In this document: positions 14,601-29,000 of the stretch, piece after piece
How the letters are laid out: the number at the start of each line of letters is the position of its first letter
Numbering within the stretch: the stretch's first letter is position 1
Origin: Sarcocystis neurona
Taxonomy: Eukaryota; Apicomplexa; Conoidasida; Eucoccidiorida; Sarcocystidae
Direction: 5' to 3'
DNA length: 64,000 bases
NCBI GenBank assembly: GCA_000727475.1
Contig: KL647299.1
Span: 1,036,095 to 1,100,094, forward strand
Translations under genes and position numbers: made by a program
Notes under the pieces: model-generated
Told to the model about the DNA's origin: nothing
Databases searched by the model: none
What the model saw: only the letters and a program-made list of their open reading frames with translations

Positions 14601-15467
14601 TTCGTCGCGTTCCCGTTTGCACACGTTTTAAGAAGCACCCTTGGCTTCCGCGTAGTGCTCTCGGTAGCACGTGGACGATACGACAGAACATCGCTGTCTC
14701 TTGGCATAACTGTGGGCTCTGTGTACTCACTACGTGCCCTGGGCTACGCCGCTGCCTTCCGGAGCACAGGAGGACATCGGTGGTGGTCCCACGCAGGTCT
14801 TCTTGTCAGTTGCTCCCGGCTGCTTGTCCTAGTTTTAAGCCTCTCTTACATAGTAGAACGCATCTGTTGCAGTTCTCGCGCCTCCGTCTCTCCTCGTTTG
14901 ATCGTCTGCTTCGTTGGCGCAACTGAGGGCGTTGTTTGCATGCGCTGTTGACACGCTCTGCATATATCAGTTCTTCGAAGCAGCACCGCCCGTTGTTTCT
15001 TCGTCTTCCCTTCACAACTGCGTATTCGCTCTATAACACTCTTACGTCCAGCGCATATCTCTTTCCTGTTAAGATTGCCAGCTGCCTGCTTCACGCACCA
15101 CTCCCTTCTTATTCTCCGTGCCCACCGTCTTTGCTTTCCTGGTTGTAGCGCATCGTGTTCGGGCGCCAGCTGCAGGCAGTAGAGCAGGGGCAGGTAGCGC
15201 CGAGAGCTACAGCGCTTCTCACGTTTAGCTGGAGCGCCGTGGTGTGTCTCTGGCTTGCGCTGCTGCTGCCCCAGCTGCTGCTCTGCGAGCTGGTGCTCCT
15301 TCTTCTCGACCTGTTACTGCTGGTCGGCCTTCCCGTCCTGTTGCCGCGCCGGTTTGCTTCTAGTCCTGCCGCTACGGCTGATCTTGCGGCAGCTGCTGCT
15401 GCTGCTCCTTCCGCTGCTGCTGCTGTTTCGTGGGCGCGCGCGTATATTTCAGGGCGCGTTTTCCTCT
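8611..15467. other. Intergenic stretch between divergent genes; no gene recognised
   Basis: No reading frame here shows a recognisable domain or a convincing splice chain. The longest frames (13893-14463 minus, 14231-14926 plus) look unstructured and Ser/Arg/Cys-rich. Within it, 10787-10930 carries a diverged tandem duplication with a period of about 92 bases. From 15250 to 15440 the plus strand becomes CTG-rich just before the CAG-rich first exon of PARN. The promoters of both flanking genes must lie in this region, but no motif could be singled out. Confidence 0.4.
10787..10930. repeat. Diverged tandem duplication, period about 92 bases
   Basis: Two related blocks share the words ACCTCTGCAA, GTCACGCCTG and CCCCGCGTCA. 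They start near 10787 and 10879. The second copy has small deletions relative to the first. Confidence 0.55.
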
Positions 15468-16982
15468 ATGCGTTTAAGCAAGGGCAAGAGCAGCGGCAGC
15501 AAGATGGAGGAAAGGAAGAGGAACAGCTTAGACACCAGCAACAGCAGGAGCGGCGCTTCATGCAGCAGCGCTAAAGACACCCCTTCCGCAGGTGATGCCT
15601 GTGGCACGTGCAGTAATGGCGATACAGCTGAAAAGGCAGCACCAGCCGCTTGTGCAGCAGGACGCGACTACGGACGCCTCGATAAACAGCAAGTCGGGCT
15701 AGCGACGGAGGAGGGCAGCTGCAGCAGCACCAGCAACAGAAATGGAGGCAGCAGGAGCGGCAGCAACGGCAGGAGGAGGAGTGCCAGCAGGGGAAGGAGC
15801 GGCAGCAGAAGAAGCTGCCAAGACCAAGAAATAAAACTGAGTTCCGAAGCCAGAAGCGTAAAGAGCAGCGGCAGGTACGTTGCTGCTGCAAGCAGTTGGA
15901 TGAGCGGGAGCGGTGTTAACAGCTACACGTGCAACAGTTTTGGCAGCGAAGAAGGTGCTGCTGCCGGCAACGGAGCCGGTGACAGCAGAAGTGGCAGTAG
16001 CGGCAGCAGCAGCAGCCTCGTTGTCGGCGTCGCAGGCAACAGCAGCAGCAGCGCGGACGAAACCAGATGCTACAGCAACAGCAGCAGCAGCAGTAACAGC
16101 AGCAGTGCCGTCACCACCTGCAACAGCAGTAGCACTGGCACCGACGGTCCACGCAGCACCAGCGGCAGCGGCAGCGGCGCCAAGTGCCATGACAGCAGCA
16201 GCAGAGAAAATGGTGGAGAGACGGGGAAGGGAGGCCAGCAGCAGACGAAGAAGAAGAAGAAGGAGGAGGAAAAGCAGCAGCAGCAGGGGAAAGAGACTGC
16301 AGCAGCAGGTCCCAAAGGGCGACTGCGAGCAAGTGCCGCTGCTGCGCTGCCACTGATGACCGAGCAGGAGAAGGCTCTTCTGGTGGATCAGGCGGTGCGA
16401 GACATTTGCGAGGCGGAGTTCGTTGCTGTTGATCTGGGTGCGCCTTGTGCATTCCAGCATTAGGTCGACGTTCTACCATACATATATATATGTATACGTG
16501 TGTGTGTGTGTATATATATATGTGTGAAGAGAAAGAGAGACAGAGGTTATGTGCGGATGCTTTCTGCGTATTTGTGTGTGAGAAGTTGTGTGTACGGGAG
16601 ACACGTACACGGATATTAGAGAGGAGTTTTGCGTGCCGGTAGTGACGGCTGTAGACGTCTCTTGTCCTCTACGCGTTTGTGGGTGTTTTTGTGTCCCTGT
16701 AGAAGTCAAACGCTTCGGTGTCTTGACGCGAGTTTTGAAGAAATGCACGAGCGTCTGAGTATGTCCTCCATACGTGTGTATCTGCGTGTGCATGCGTGTG
16801 GTTGCACCCGTAGACGAAGGCGAAGAGGCGGCCCAGTTGCCGACGTCCTCGTTGCGTTTGTCGTGGGCCACCATTCGTGCATGCAGCAAGTCTCACTCAC
16901 ATGCGCCTGGGTGTGTATGTACATGTGTATATATATGTGTGTGTGCTTGTGCTAGAGAGAACGGATGCTGCATGGGTTTCGA

Positions 16983-17017
<35 letters not shown>

Positions 17018-20000
17018 GCAGTAGTAAATGGGTAGGTACACATGTATACGTTATCCAGACAGATATGGACGTCCACAGACATATACGTATGTACACGTAC
17101 GTGGATCCTACATTTGTATATATATGTGTGTGTATACATAGATGTGGACACTCGCGTGTCTGTGTCAGGCAGATCGAGACGGAGACAGGCGCATGCGTAT
17201 ATGCGTGCATCTGTTTACATGTGTAAGTGTGGGCGATCCTGTACAGACGTTACCTTAAGGGGGTGCAGACGTGTGCACAACTCCCGATGGCTGTGGATGC
17301 ACGTCCGGTGATGGACAGCGCTGTAGGGAGTTGAAGCGAGGAGCACGTCCGCACTGCTTTTAAACGGTCCTGCGCTTCTGTGTGCGTCTCCAGAATTTAC
17401 AGGTCTCTTCCCAGACGACAACGTGGCGGTCTTCGATAGTCGAGCCACGTGGTCAATTCCTCACTGTCCGGGATGCTGCTGCGGCAGCAACAGCTCCTCA
17501 TCCGGCTGCTCTGCTGCTGTTGCTGTAGGGGGAGACGGGGCCGCAGCGTCTTGGTCCGGGCCAAGCAGTAGCAGCAGCTGCGGCAGCAGCAACGGGCCAG
17601 ACGGCAGCCCGAGCAGCTGCTGCAGCAGCGACTGTCCCAGCAACAACGGTAGCAGCAGCGGCGACAACCCCAGCAGTGGCGGCAACCGCAGCAGTAGCGG
17701 CAACCGCAGCAGCGGCGGCAACAGCGGCAGCAAGAGCAAGGGCAGTGGCAGTAACCGAAAGCCAACGAAGCTGACAGAATACTTTGATCTATGTGTTAGA
17801 GGTGCAGAGTACTTCCTAGCGCCGCAGCTGGGAATCTGCGCTGCCAGACGGTGCCAGGTGCCTCGCCGCACCGCTGCTGCTGCTGCTGTTTCCGTCGCCC
17901 CTGCGGTTGCTGCCTACCCTGCTGCGTCGCCATCGGCTGTCCCACCTGTTGCAGCGAGCGACCCTCCTACACGTCCTCCTGCTCCTTCTTCGCCACGTGC
18001 TGCTCCTGCTTCTTGCGCTGCTGCTGTTGCTAGCGGTTCACCTTCGGCTGTGGCAGCAGACGGCGGCCCGAATTCCGCAGAGATACATCCCGTTGCAGCA
18101 GCGGACAGTGACGCTGCTCCTGCTTCTGCAGGTACACGGAACCGCGGTTTGCTAAGTGGAAGCCAGGACAACAGATAGGAACAGATGTTTGTGCAGGAGG
18201 ATTAGCGAAAGAAGTCGACAAAGTACACACTTCTCAGGGTGCAGCAGTCACAGAAGGAGCGAACCAAGGCGGTGTGTGTACACCGTACAATCTAGAGACG
18301 CGCCCCGCGTCCGTCCTTGTTTGAACTGCAGCAGTTTGTATTTTGTAGTGTGACATGTGCAGGTATATACAGATGATCTCTATATACGAATGTGTATAAA
18401 TCTCTGAGTGTCCCCGCCGCGCGCGGCAAACTCGTCTTCTGTGCGTCTATACATGTTAGCAAGAACCCAAATATGTGTATAAATACGAGCAGCAGAGTAG
18501 CGGGTGTACGTGCACCGTGTGAAGAAAGGACGTGAGCAGATACGCATGACAGTGGTGCTGAGAGTTTTTCCACACTTTTCAAACGGGACACATACGACCT
18601 GCGTACGGCGTCCGTCTATAAACACGTATGTAGATAGAGAATGCGAAAGAGAGAGAGAGGAGGGGGAGAGGAACAGGGCAAAAAGAGAAGAAAGGGGGAC
18701 GTGGTCAGATTCGTGCATGCACTCTCCACATACGTAGTATATATCTAGTAGATAATAAGTAACCTTGGTGCACAGGTGGCACCCACGCATTTCCACACGT
18801 CGCATACGCACGTATTGACAGTGAGCCACACTTGTGTACACACGAGGAGACGTAGACCAGCGCGTATACGTTGTCTACGTACACTTCCGAGTCCTCGGTC
18901 CGTTTCTGCTCGCAAGTAGACACGCACGTGTGGTCTGTGTATCTCTGTGAACTTCGTTTCTTTACACAAGTGTACACGTGTGCATATAGCGCGTCCATAC
19001 GGCTCTGCATGTGTGTTTAAGTACGTACGTGTGTGACTGATTTCTCGGGTGCCATACACACGCGAGGGAGGCAGACTTCGGAGAAGACTCGTACCCATCG
19101 TGTCTGCATGTGTCTGCCCGACGCTGCACACGACACGGCCTCCTCAACAGGAAGTGAACAACCGCTTAGCAACGAATCTGCCGCAAAACCGACGGCCACC
19201 GTCATCGCGACACACAGGGGGTTTGAGTGTACGTACACCGCGGCTTGAAGAGGTACCGGCAGACCGGAGGAACGGGGCGCTCCTCTGTGTAGATCACTGC
19301 GCAGCAGCACAGCACAATGACGTCCACAGACATACACAAATATATATGTATATGTTTGCCTACGTGTAAGTGGGCTCTCTTTGTGCAGGCAGCAGTACGT
19401 CCAGGAAGAGAGAGACGTGTGCGGAGGCTTGTGCATGTCTGAGTCTCCTTCTCAGGAAGGAGAAGAGATTCCGAAGGCACCTGCACGTATGCATAATCGC
19501 CTGTCCTACTTCTACACACCGTGTCCTTACGTGTGTAAGCGTGCACGTCACCGCCAATATTTGTGTCTACTCGTATAGACACCTGTTAACGTGTGTGCAC
19601 AAACGCACGTATACGCACGCGTTCTAACGCGCACATCCATGGGGCAAAATTATGTGAGGGCGCATTAGAAGGTCAGGCGAGCACCCCGTGTTGTCTGGTC
19701 GAGGGGTTGCATACCACAGCGCCAGCTGGCGGGAAGATGTTTCTTCTGCGTCCTGGCATCGACGCGCTGTTTCTCGGATACACCTGCGGACGTTTCTCGG
19801 TGAAATACTCACGAGTCTCTGTCTGTACGGCTGTTAAATCTGCGCGGGGAACCTCTCCACTTTCTACTCTCTCTTGCAGGTTTCAACTACGGCACACGTA
19901 ACACACACAGCAACTCCTCACGTGTCTCTGTCTCGCTTGGAACTTGGTGCCGCGCGACAGTATGAGGGGCATGTCTCACACAGAGACCTGCTGTTCTTTC

Positions 20001-23000
20001 TTACTGCCAAGAAGTGCGCGTGGCTACCCCTTTGACGTCGAGGCGTTTTGCTGTCTTCTTCAGAACCTCGAAGGAAGCCAGAGCGTTTTTGGGCGTTGTT
20101 GCACAGCAGTCGGTTGTTCACAGCGTCTTACACCATGTGCCGTTGCGTTCCTCTTTTTTTCCGCATGTGGTGCTGCTTCTCTTTCTGTCTCCGGAGGCAG
20201 ACAAGCAGTTGGTGCGCTGCTGTGCTGTGCCTTGTGCTGCGTCTTCGTCTCTTCTTGCTTTGATATGTGGTTTTTTCTCCTGGGTGTTTGTCTGCCTTCG
20301 TGCTGTGTGCGCGCACTCACGCGGCAGCGACGTCTGCACTGCAGGGCGCGACCCAACAGCAGCAGGTGGTGGTGGAGGGGCAGCAGCAGCAGAAGGAGGA
20401 GGAGGAGGAGAACCGCAGCCAGTGGGTGCTCTCCCCGTACACTTTCTACGCGTTCCCGTCTCAGAAGAAACAAGGAGGAGTGGATACGACAACGCTTCGG
20501 TGGCTGCTGCAGAACGGCATCGACTTTAACAAGTGGGTTGCCAGCGGCTTTGACTACGCCCGTCTCTCAGAGCTGCAGCAACAGCAGCTGCTGCAGCATC
20601 AACAGGAGCAGGAACGGCACCGAGGACGTCTCGAGCAGCAGCAGAAACCGCCGCGGCAGCAGCAGCAACAGCAGCAGCAGGATCTGCTGCATGCGCAGGC
20701 GAAGCGGAGAGAGGCAGTGCTCGGATTCGACTTCCGCGTCAGTAAGTGCGCAGATTCGTATCCATTACCTGAGGAAGGCAGTGAACAGTCGGATCCGGCC
20801 ACCACCCCGCGAGCAGCAGCAGCAGCAACAGCGAAGCCGCCGACCAGGAAGGCTCGGGTGGGCAGCGAAGAAGAGGTAGCATCGGATGCGTCAAATAGCA
20901 GCGGCTGCAGCAGGAAGCGAGAGATGCGGGCGGCCAGCACCGGCAACAGCAGCAGCAGCGGCGGGCGGCGATCTGCTGACGTCTGTCACCTCCTGCAAAA
21001 GAATGACAGCGTGCTCCCGGAGCACATGGTCAGCAGCAGCAGCGGCGGGCTCGACCACTGCAGCGGTGACGCAGATCCCGCAGACAGTCTTGCCGTCAGA
21101 AAACGCAGTAAGTGAGAGCAATTTAGAAGGGAGAGAAAGCGGTTCAGCTGTCGTAGAAAACTGCAGCCGGTTCGCTTTTGCTTCTGCTGGGGCATTCTCT
21201 GTCTGCCTCCGGCTCTGGCGGACCAGGTGAAAGACCCGGCATATGCACTGGCACACTTCCCGTACAGACGCAACGACGCACGTACGCAGGCGTATATATA
21301 TGTATGTATAGCGAGGTACTTGTCTCCAGATCTGTGCTGAACTAGAAGCTGCGAAGCGAAAGGCCCAGTTACGTCTCCAAGTTAGTGACTGTGTCTGGAG
21401 CGGCCCACGTCTGTACCCAACCACGTTCTTGAGAAGTCGCGCGCTTATAAGTGTGTGTGTATATATATAAGGAGAAGGTTGACAGCGGTTTAAAACTGAA
21501 GAGAGAAACAGGCACATGTATAGAGGCCTTTCAAGAGACGTAAATACAACGTACGCCCATGCAGACACCGGCTCACATAAACAACCGCAGGGACGCGATG
21601 CGACTCTCGCGAGCACCTGCTGCGGCTGCTGGTGCTGCAGCAGACGTCTCTTTTACAAGCGATGCAGCAGGGGAATGCCTACTTTCTATTTTGCAGGTGT
21701 CCACGTTTACAAATACAGAAAGCCATGCGTACACCCAACTGTACCTCTCTCAGTCAAAGTGTTCCTATTGTGAGGGATGCCGCTGAAGCACTCCTTTGCA
21801 CTACACACCTGCAGCAGGTTATTCGCTCACGGGCGGGCTTCTTCTTGGGGGAGTGGGATTAGTATGTGAGACTTCGGCGGCATAGACGTTTTGCTGCATT
21901 CTTTGGCGAGGAAACGTTTCATGAAATTCCCATTTTATGGACGCAAAACGCACTTTACTCTCGTCGTCTTTGAGTGACTGTGTGTTGCTGCGAGATTCTT
22001 CGACATTGTCGTCGTCGTTGTGAATCTTCTCGTGGAAGTTCTTCCAGTACTTTCCCACTCCGCGTACCTGCTGCTTGCGAAATGGCCAGGAGATCTACGC
22101 TCGCTCAAATTTCTCCGCTCATGCAGGCGTGCGTGCTGCACGCGTATATACATGTGCACTCGTGTGCGTACGTGTATTTATCGCTTCACGTATATTTCCA
22201 TATACGCGTTTGTCTTGGCTATAAATGTATTACTAACTCAGTGTATTTACGCATGTATAGATGGAGAGGTAGACAGATAGGTAGATAAATAGATAGATAG
22301 ATTACATAGGTGGATAGAGAGATCGACAGACAGGTAGACCGATAGATTGATAGATAGATAGATAGATCGGTGGATTGGTAGGTCGATGGATAGAGAGATC
22401 GGTAGACAGCGAGGTGGATAGAAAGACTAAATAGACAGACAGCTTAGGTAGTTAGATGGATGGACACACTTGCAGGACAGACGGACGTTGGACACTCTGC
22501 GAACGACAGTGATTGACCAGGCGTGTAGAACCGTCCACGAGTTCAGGCTGTTTCTATTTGCGTCAACATATATATACATATATATATATATGTATATGTA
22601 CATACATACATGCGTACATCTGTAGGCGTATAAATCTGTATACATATGTACATATATATATATATGTGTACGTAGGTACATGTAGGACTAAATCTGTATG
22701 CAGATATATAGGTTAGTATACCAGTGTTCGCGACTATTCCACAAAGGTGTCTATACATTCAGGTATCCAGCGCGTTTTCCTCTCAAGGACACCGGTATAT
22801 ACGTAGGTGTTTTATGTGTCCAGAGGTGTGTGACCTACACCTATTCGACTTTGTGTGAACATACACGTTTGTACGTATAAATATATACATATATGTATGA
22901 CGCAAGTGCCAGATGCATGTATATGTATACACACCAGAGGGGTGCCTGTGTAGGCTCGGCGTCTTCTCCAACTGGTGCAGTATCAAAACTGGCTGCAGCG

Positions 23001-26000
23001 CAAGGTGACGGACGCTCGCTTTTGAGTCTGTGACGCTGCTGCAGGCGAGTCCACCCTGTGCGAGCCTGGGGAGGCGCCCGTGTCCGACGCAGCAGGGGGT
23101 CGCAGCACGGCAGCAGCAGAGGCGCTGGCAGCAGCAGCGGCGGCAGCTCGCGCGCAGTCAGCAGCAGGAAATCCGTTCGGGGTAGGGGCCACCGGCCTGC
23201 AGCGGCTCATCGAGGCGATAATAGAGCACGAGAAGCCGCTGGTGGTCCACAACGGCCATCTGGATTTGCTGCATATCTTTGACAAATTCGTGGGCGCTCT
23301 TCCCCGGACGCTGCCCGACTTCTGCCAAGAAATGCTGCGGTGCGTGCGGCGATAGCGAGACGCCTTGTCCAGCGTGCGTCACCTTGCATCTGCCCGGTCC
23401 CCCAGGAAGGCGGGTCCGTTGCGGCGCGCTTCGCAGCACACTCGTATAAAGTTAGAATTCTGTCGAAAGCAGAGCGCAGAAAGGAATTACTTGTGTGTGC
23501 TCGCGAATGCCTGTTCCCGTGTGGAGGCGCAGGCGACCGAGTGCTAAAAGCCCACTCACGCACAGGTCAGGGGCTTCGTGCCGCGCAGTGTTTCCAGCAG
23601 CACGTACCTAGTATATCTCGTCTCTTCGTTATCTGCCGTATCTTAACTGTACGCGTCGGCACCTGCCTGCTCCCGCTTTCTGTATGCAAACCCATATCTC
23701 TCCACACATACATGCATATATAGAGAGATACGCAGATACAGGCACAGACACATGCACACTTCGTACGTCCTAGATAGGTAGGTTAGCGCACGTAGAGAGG
23801 TGGCTGATATTTGTTTTCTGCTGTTACTCGTCTCCTGGGACTCACCAACGAGTAATGGGCATCTGCTTCTTCTAAGGGACGCGGTGTTGCTGTGACACAA
23901 ACGACGTGCTGCCCTGTGGACGACTGACCGTACACACTGAAGTTCTGCCTCCCCCTGAGTTCTGTTCAAATACGCCGGACCTCCACGTGAGGCCTCTTCC
24001 CTCGCCTCGTCGGTAGCTTCTGAAGTTTTCAGTCTCCGGCTCGCAGCAACACGACTTTCTCTCTTTCTGCTGGTGGTGTTGGTACTTTTTCTGCTGCCGC
24101 TGCTTCTTCTTGTTCTCAGTCTCTTTAGCGGCGGCGTGTACGACACCAAACACTTGGCGAATGAAGGAAAAGTGCTGGTCTTCCGGATGGGCGACGGCAG
24201 GTAGGCTGCAGCAACAATCAACTGCGACTTCGTCTCCTTTTACTCAAGTGCGACGACTCCAGAGATGCTCTGGGGACTTCCCTTCTCCCTGTAGTCTATC
24301 AAAAAGGAGAATAGCCTGTAATTTATAGATGCGTCTTTGTTGACTTCGTAGTGTGCCCGGCAGATGTGTCCTTCAGACGATGTTTCTTCCTTGTATACGG
24401 CTGCTCAAGGAAGCGCTTCTCATTTGAAAGGGAGAGGAGGATGTGTGCTGCTTCGACAAACAGCAAAACAGCATGTGGGGGCGTGCGCCCCGCAGACTCT
24501 CTTTCCCTTAGCGCAGAGACATGCTGGCGCTGCTGCGTTCGTTGATGAAGTCTGCACTTTTCGGAGAGTCTGTGTCCATCTCCACAGCAGCCGACACTTT
24601 TTTCTCCGTCTGGCTCACCAAGTCGAGAGGCTCCAGCTTTCTCCTTCGCACAGGAAAATGTTCAACTGCCTGCGCGCGCCTGCATCGATCCATTCTGCCA
24701 GAATGGACAGAGTCACCCACATTCTTCTATGTGGATGTCCATCTAGGTGTATTTCCACGTATAATTATATGTGTGTGCGTGCGTACGTACGTATACGTAG
24801 GCGTACATATGTATGGGTACGTATCTGTAGCTGCAACGAGCTGCGTGGACACTCTATAACTATGACGGCTGATCCTTATAGATATGCAGTAGTTTAACGT
24901 GTTAAAGGACTCGCTTCGAGAGCCACACGAACAAGGATAACGCCGCAGGTATCTGTGCGCTTCCGCGCGCCTGCAGGGTTCCACTTCAGGCGTGTTGTGG
25001 TAGGAAGTGTTGGATTACTTCTGTCACCTCATGTCAAAGGTTTTCGAACATTGCCTGGTAGATACATTTACAACAACAAGTGCACGTAACAGACGCTTCA
25101 TAGCTGTAGCGGTAGAGCTGAAAGTGGGTAAGCAGCGTCCTTCCACAGAAGTGTAGAAAAATGTTTGTAGCTGTCAAGCTGCTGAGACGCAGGTATCTCA
25201 CAGCTTACTTTGGTGGGGACGAAAAGGCTGTTTGGCCACCCAGAGTGAGACGTCGTAGTTCTTGCTGTGCTGGCGTTGGAGGCGTTGTCTCCGGCGCATA
25301 TGTAACTTGACCTGCTTTGTGACTGCCGATCGGAGAAGAAGTGTCGGAGGAAGCAGTTCGTCATCACCAGAGACACGAAGCGCAGACGCGTATCGCTGTG
25401 GTGTCACTACTTGGGAGGACGTCGGCGCGTTTCTTGCTCCTGCGTTCACGGTGGTGACTTTACAAATATCGGGCGGTTCATTTTATCTTCAACCTGCAAT
25501 CGTATGCACGTACCGATACATGTGTTTGTCTGTGTGTGTAGCTGTGTACAGTATATGTATATATGTGTGTGTGTCTATGTGCGTATGGGCACGTACAGGT
25601 ACAGCTGCGTATACACACATGTGTATATGGGGGTTTGTGTGTACACACGTACGAACATATTCAAATCAGTGTGTATATTATGCTCCTGTAAAGTGGGTGC
25701 ATCTGGACAGACTGTTGGTGAGGCACACGTGTATGTATATTAAGCACGTTTACGTATGTATTTGCACTTGTGGGTGTGTCCGTCTGTGCGTGTGCCTGTG
25801 TGTCTCGGCGTTTGTAGTTATACATATTTACGTATTCATCTGTGTACAGATGAGTACGTATGTACATACGGATACCTATGAATGTGTGCTGATGATCGTG
25901 TGTGTCAAGATAGATATCGCTGTGTGCAGGCATATATATATATGTATGTATATTTACGGGTACATACATATATAGGACGTACGTGGGTGTGTGTGTATGT

Positions 26001-29000
26001 TCACGTATGCTTACGCACGTAAGGGGTTCTTTTTTCCTTTCACACTGTCGTCCCTGGCCCCTAGCACTGTCCTTTGAGGCGCAAACGGTGAGCAGCCGTA
26101 TGGCAGTCTTTTCTGTGTACAGCTGGTCACGTAGAGGCTACGGGTGTGGGTGTGGAGGTGCCGAGGGAAAGAGCCGTTAGCAGTGGCCGCGCTCAGCTAT
26201 GTTAGAAAATTGGCGAGTGCTACACGGCTCCTGTCACTTCTTCAGCATGCACGTCCCTGCGCTGCCTAGCGCCGCAGCGTTTTTCAGCCGCGTGGCAGTA
26301 GGTGCGCAGATGCGGACGTCTGCGTGCGACACGTATGTATACATGCCTTTGTTCTACGTATGGATTTCTGCGGGTGTGTGTATCTCTATGTTGATATAGA
26401 CCGCGCTGACGTTACGATCTCAATACACACATCTCTGTGTGAATACGGCTTTTACGTTTGTGTCGTTGTGTGTATATGTATCGCATATGTGTGTGTGTAT
26501 AGTCTTACTCGAATAGATTTTAGTGAGAATGTACCGCAAACTTTTCTGTGTGTGAGCGGGTACGTATATTTGTGTGGGCATACACTTTATGTGTGAGTGC
26601 GTCTACATGCACAAGACAGTGGCGGATGGCCGCCAATATACAATTGTCCAAGATAAATTCATCTCCCGCAGGTTGGGTGGCACGAAGAAGTAAGGAGGAA
26701 TCAACCTGCGCCTGCATACGAGGGAGGTGAGAATGATGTGGCTGTGGCGACACGTGTACAGTAGCAGCCGAAGCAGCAGACTGCTACGTCGAGGGAGGCG
26801 GCGGAGCAAATTTTTGCTTTACATAGACTTCTACGGACACATAGATTTGTGTCTCCCCGTGAAACGCTGCTTCTGAGGGCCGTCGGCTACGTGTGTGTGG
26901 TCAGCGCACACACGTGTGAATGCCGTATTCGTCGTTGTAGCCCTTCTCTGCGCTGTGTGTAAGAGGTGTGTGGTATCTAAAAGCCGCACTCGTGTTTCTT
27001 CGTGCCACGCTCTTGTTTTTGTCTCTCTGCGTGATGATAGGTAAAGTCGCAAGAGAACGGTTGCCGGCTCTGTTGCAGATGCTGTACTTACTGTTTCTCC
27101 ACGCACTGTGTGAAGATATGCCGCGCCTTCAGAACGACGTCCCTGCCGTATCTCCGGCAGCATCTGCTGCGTAGCGGATGTCCGTGCGTCTTCAGCATCG
27201 CCCCCCATCGCAGAGAGGAATTTAATCTTTCTTTCCAGGCAAGCCAGAAGCGTCTTCACAGCGGCAGACAGAGTTTCTTCAGGACTTCGGCAAATGTGGG
27301 AAAGCACGCAGGGACACGCCTACAAACGCCTGCTTCTGTAGGAACATGCCGGTGTGCTAAAAATATGTTGAGGTGCACTGGGGGTTCGCGGCAGAAGGTC
27401 TAGCATCAAGCTTCGACAATCCCGATTTAAGTTCGCCACAAGTAACGCACACAGCTGTTGAGACTTGCAAAGTAGTCGAGATGTGTGGGTGTTCGTGGAT
27501 GTATGTGCTGTGTCGTGCACGTTGTATCTCCGTAAGATACGTACGCGTGGCTCTGTCCTGTTTTGAATCGTACATACCTTAGTGCACCAATTCTCTCCCG
27601 GACGAGACCTCAGCATCGCGGGGCACGAAAGCGCGTCGACTTCTGTATTTGTCTGCCGTGGGACTACGGATCATAAAGATGTCTCTCTGTGTTTGTCTAC
27701 ATATACATGCAACGCGTGACAGATTTAAATAACTACACGTGGCGCAGTGTCCGTCATTCGGCGTGTATATACATACGTGTATGTGCGTATACACATGCAG
27801 GTGACGACGTTTGTTGTAGAGCTGGAGTGGTGCATGTGAGCGACGGCGCTCTCGGGAGGGTGAGTATTTCTTGCCCATCTTTGAACGAGCCACAGATAAT
27901 TCGTGAGATTCACGGAGGCTCTGGAGCAGATCACGTATTACATAACCGGCGCGCGTATATGCCGCGCGCGCGGCATAGAATACTCCTTTGCACGTATTCT
28001 AGTCAGCTCAAGTAGCCGCGTAGGGGTGCCGATGGCATTGTCTGTGTGTGGGTGTGTGTGTGCACGTGTGCGAAAAAAAACCATGATTCACCTGTGATCG
28101 GGTTAAATGCTTTATGTGGAAAATCTGCGTGTTACCGGTGCGGTGTGTGAACTTTGGCGTTCGTGCCCAGCAACTAAATTTGGACGGCGCACCAGAGTGT
28201 GACCGAAGTCACGAGGCAGGATACGACGCCATGTTGACGGCACAGGTAAGCTTTGTCTTGCGTTCTGCTGGAATGTAGCAATGTCTGTCTTCTGTCGTCC
28301 CCGGTGTCTGCCCGTGGCTGCGCCTCTGCAGGACCAAGCGGTCTTGCGCATAGAGATATTAGTTTCCACGTCTGCGATATTGGCCACGGCGACACGGAAG
28401 CTACCGGAGTCGTCCGGTGAGAGACAGTGCGTCTTAACTTGTTAGAAGACGAGAAGGCCCGTACTTGCGTGCATCTGGGAAACGGTTTATAGACGTCTGC
28501 GCGCGCCCTCATAGTAGAACAGAAGTCACTGCAGTGCACGAGACGCTGGGATTTGAAAGTGCTGACGTTGAAGTTACCGGGCATATGCAGGACCTGCAGC
28601 ACAGGCATTTCCAACCACACGAACACAGATACACTGGTCGTGTACATGGCTCTCTTTCTGTGAGTGTGTAGGTAAGCAAACTGCCTTTTTTGACGTCAGC
28701 TTTTTATGCATGTGAGTGCCGGTTGGATGCGGTGGGGTAGCGTCGGCAGTCGACGAGTATACAGTCGTAGAAATACAGGATGCGTCCCAGGGATAGCCTC
28801 TGTAGCCATATCCCTGTAAAACCTTGTGGTAAGGAACTGTACTTTGTGCATGTCTAGTAACGTAAGGAAGCAGCGTAAGTAGTCCTGGTTTCATGAAAGA
28901 TTTCTTGTTGACTGGGGGAACTGTCTTTTTTTCTTGAAGAAGTGGTAGAAACGTCGTGCATCGATCACCCTCTTTCGTACCACCGGCTAGCACTCCCTTG

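Noticed and set aside
15699..16460. 253-codon minus-strand Ala-rich frame
   Set aside because: Antisense of the AGC-repeat first exon of PARN, whose 3' end is fixed by the catalytic Asp and a phase-consistent splice.
25366..25450. A frame reading SADAYRCGVTTW that resembles the PARN HEAGYDAYITG block
   Set aside because: It lacks the catalytic His in frame, and the true block (HEAGYDAMLTAQ followed by GTAAGC) is found intact at 28171-28245.
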